A stretch of 7,547 nucleotides of DNA, taken from NCBI GenBank assembly GCA_947629615.1, contig CANRER010000067.1, positions 1-7,547 on the forward strand. The letters run 5' to 3'. The notes beneath the pieces are model-generated. The model saw only the letters and a list, made by a program, of their open reading frames with translations. It searched no databases and was not told where the DNA came from. How positions within the stretch are numbered: the first letter of the stretch is position 1; each line of letters begins with the position of its first letter. Positions 7,168-7,547 of the stretch are shown in pieces. The stretch comes from an uncultured Clostridia bacterium. Its GTDB lineage: Bacteria; Bacillota; Clostridia; UMGS1883. Both the position numbers and the translations under genes were made by a program.

Positions 7168-7171
7168 GAGG
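7166..7171 (+). promoter_or_regulatory. Shine-Dalgarno site for the rRNA methyltransferase gene
   Basis: A perfect AGGAGG overlaps the TAG stop of the ATPase homologue (7165-7167), with 7 bases to the ATG at 7179. It sets the start and indicates an operon with likely translational coupling. Confidence 0.85.
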
Positions 7172-7178
7172 ACTGACA

Positions 7179-7547
7179 ATGCCCGTCGAACCGTACGGAT
7201 CCGATAAAATCGAAGGCCGCAATCCCGTGGCCGAGGCCCTAAAAAGCGGCCGCCAAATAGATAAACTCTACGTGAAGCGGGGCGAAAAGCAGGGCAGCCT
7301 TATCCCAATTTTGCGCGAGGCCGCCCGCCGCGGCATAACCGTTACCGAGGTGGACGCCGCTCGGCTCGACGAGATGAGCGAAACCGGCAGCCACCAAGGC
7401 GTTATCGCGCAGGTCGCCCCCATAGAGTATTCCTCGGTGGACGACATACTCGCCGCCGCCCGCGAGCGGGGCGAGCCGCCATTCGTCGTCATACTCGACC
7501 GCGTGACCGACCCCCATAACCTCGGCAGCGTCGTCCGCACGGCCAAC
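7179..7547 (+). CDS. rlmB: 23S rRNA (guanosine-2'-O-)-methyltransferase RlmB-like, 3' partial
   Basis: The first 123 residues are present and the frame is open to the right edge; the family is usually about 240-270 residues. The N-terminal substrate-binding domain has IEGRNPVAEAL (11-21), near the start as in RlmB, an LYVKRG strand and SHQGVIAQV (71-79). The SPOUT catalytic domain begins with VVILDRVTDPHNLGSVVRTA (103-122), which contains SpoU motif 1 with Asn114 and Arg120, the arginine conserved for catalysis. RlmB methylates the 2'-OH of G2251 in the peptidyl-transferase P-loop of 23S rRNA, using S-adenosylmethionine through a trefoil-knot dimer. The more general label TrmH-family RNA methyltransferase is the fallback, since motifs 2 and 3 lie outside the window. 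No functional link to the envelope genes upstream is evident. Its 11-base spacing suggests read-through transcription from them. Confidence 0.92.
   Translation, partial: MPVEPYGSDKIEGRNPVAEALKSGRQIDKLYVKRGEKQGSLIPILREAARRGITVTEVDAARLDEMSETGSHQGVIAQVAPIEYSSVDDILAAARERGEPPFVVILDRVTDPHNLGSVVRTAN

Noticed and set aside
7140..7180. Terminator between the ATPase homologue and the methyltransferase gene
   Set aside because: The A-rich run encodes the Lys-rich C-terminus. There is no stem-loop with a T tract, and the 11-base gap is filled by the RBS.

Overview
The window is a GC-rich, gap-poor stretch in which every supported gene lies on the + strand. It reads as one operon-like run: adaptor (5' end outside the window), FtsX/MacB-type permease, S-layer-homology (SLH) protein, P-type ATPase homologue, and the start of a SpoU/TrmH-family rRNA methyltransferase. 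Strong Shine-Dalgarno sites (AAAGGAG, AGGGAG, AAAGGAAG, AGGAGG), SLH domains and an RlmB-like methyltransferase suggest a high-GC Firmicutes lineage, probably a Clostridia/Oscillospirales-type or Negativicutes-type anaerobe. That placement is inference; no rRNA or other taxonomic marker is present.

Layout: 2-1216 is the C-terminal part of a HlyD/MacA-like membrane-fusion adaptor that seems to carry two beta-barrel modules. 1229-2419 is its MacB/FtsX-type permease, but no ATP-binding subunit lies between them. 2432-4604 is an SLH-domain surface protein whose reading frame is broken near 3780-3830. At the break, about 48 bases encode a textbook Walker A segment of an importer-type ABC ATPase (LLGPSGCGKTTTLRIIAGL), followed by a stop at 3845. 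The rest of the SLH protein continues in a different frame to 4604. 4618-7167 is a full-length, uninterrupted 849-residue P2-type ATPase homologue in which nearly all catalytic signatures are altered, including loss of the phosphorylated Asp (DKTGT reads GKRGA). 7179-7547 is the N-terminal third or so of an RlmB-like 23S rRNA 2'-O-methyltransferase, cut by the window end.

How the genes may work together: the adaptor and permease probably form an envelope transport or mechanotransmission complex with an ATPase encoded elsewhere, perhaps just upstream. The SLH protein would be anchored to the cell wall. The P-type ATPase homologue is best read as a pseudoenzyme: its fold and spacing are kept, but it should not form the phospho-aspartate intermediate. 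No terminator, tRNA, rRNA, CRISPR array, insertion sequence or attachment site was recognised, and no gap between genes exceeds about 15 bases apart from the disrupted SLH junction.

The two points most worth following are the catalytically dead but intact P-type ATPase and the ABC Walker A fragment spliced into the SLH gene, which may be a real rearrangement or a sequence or assembly error.
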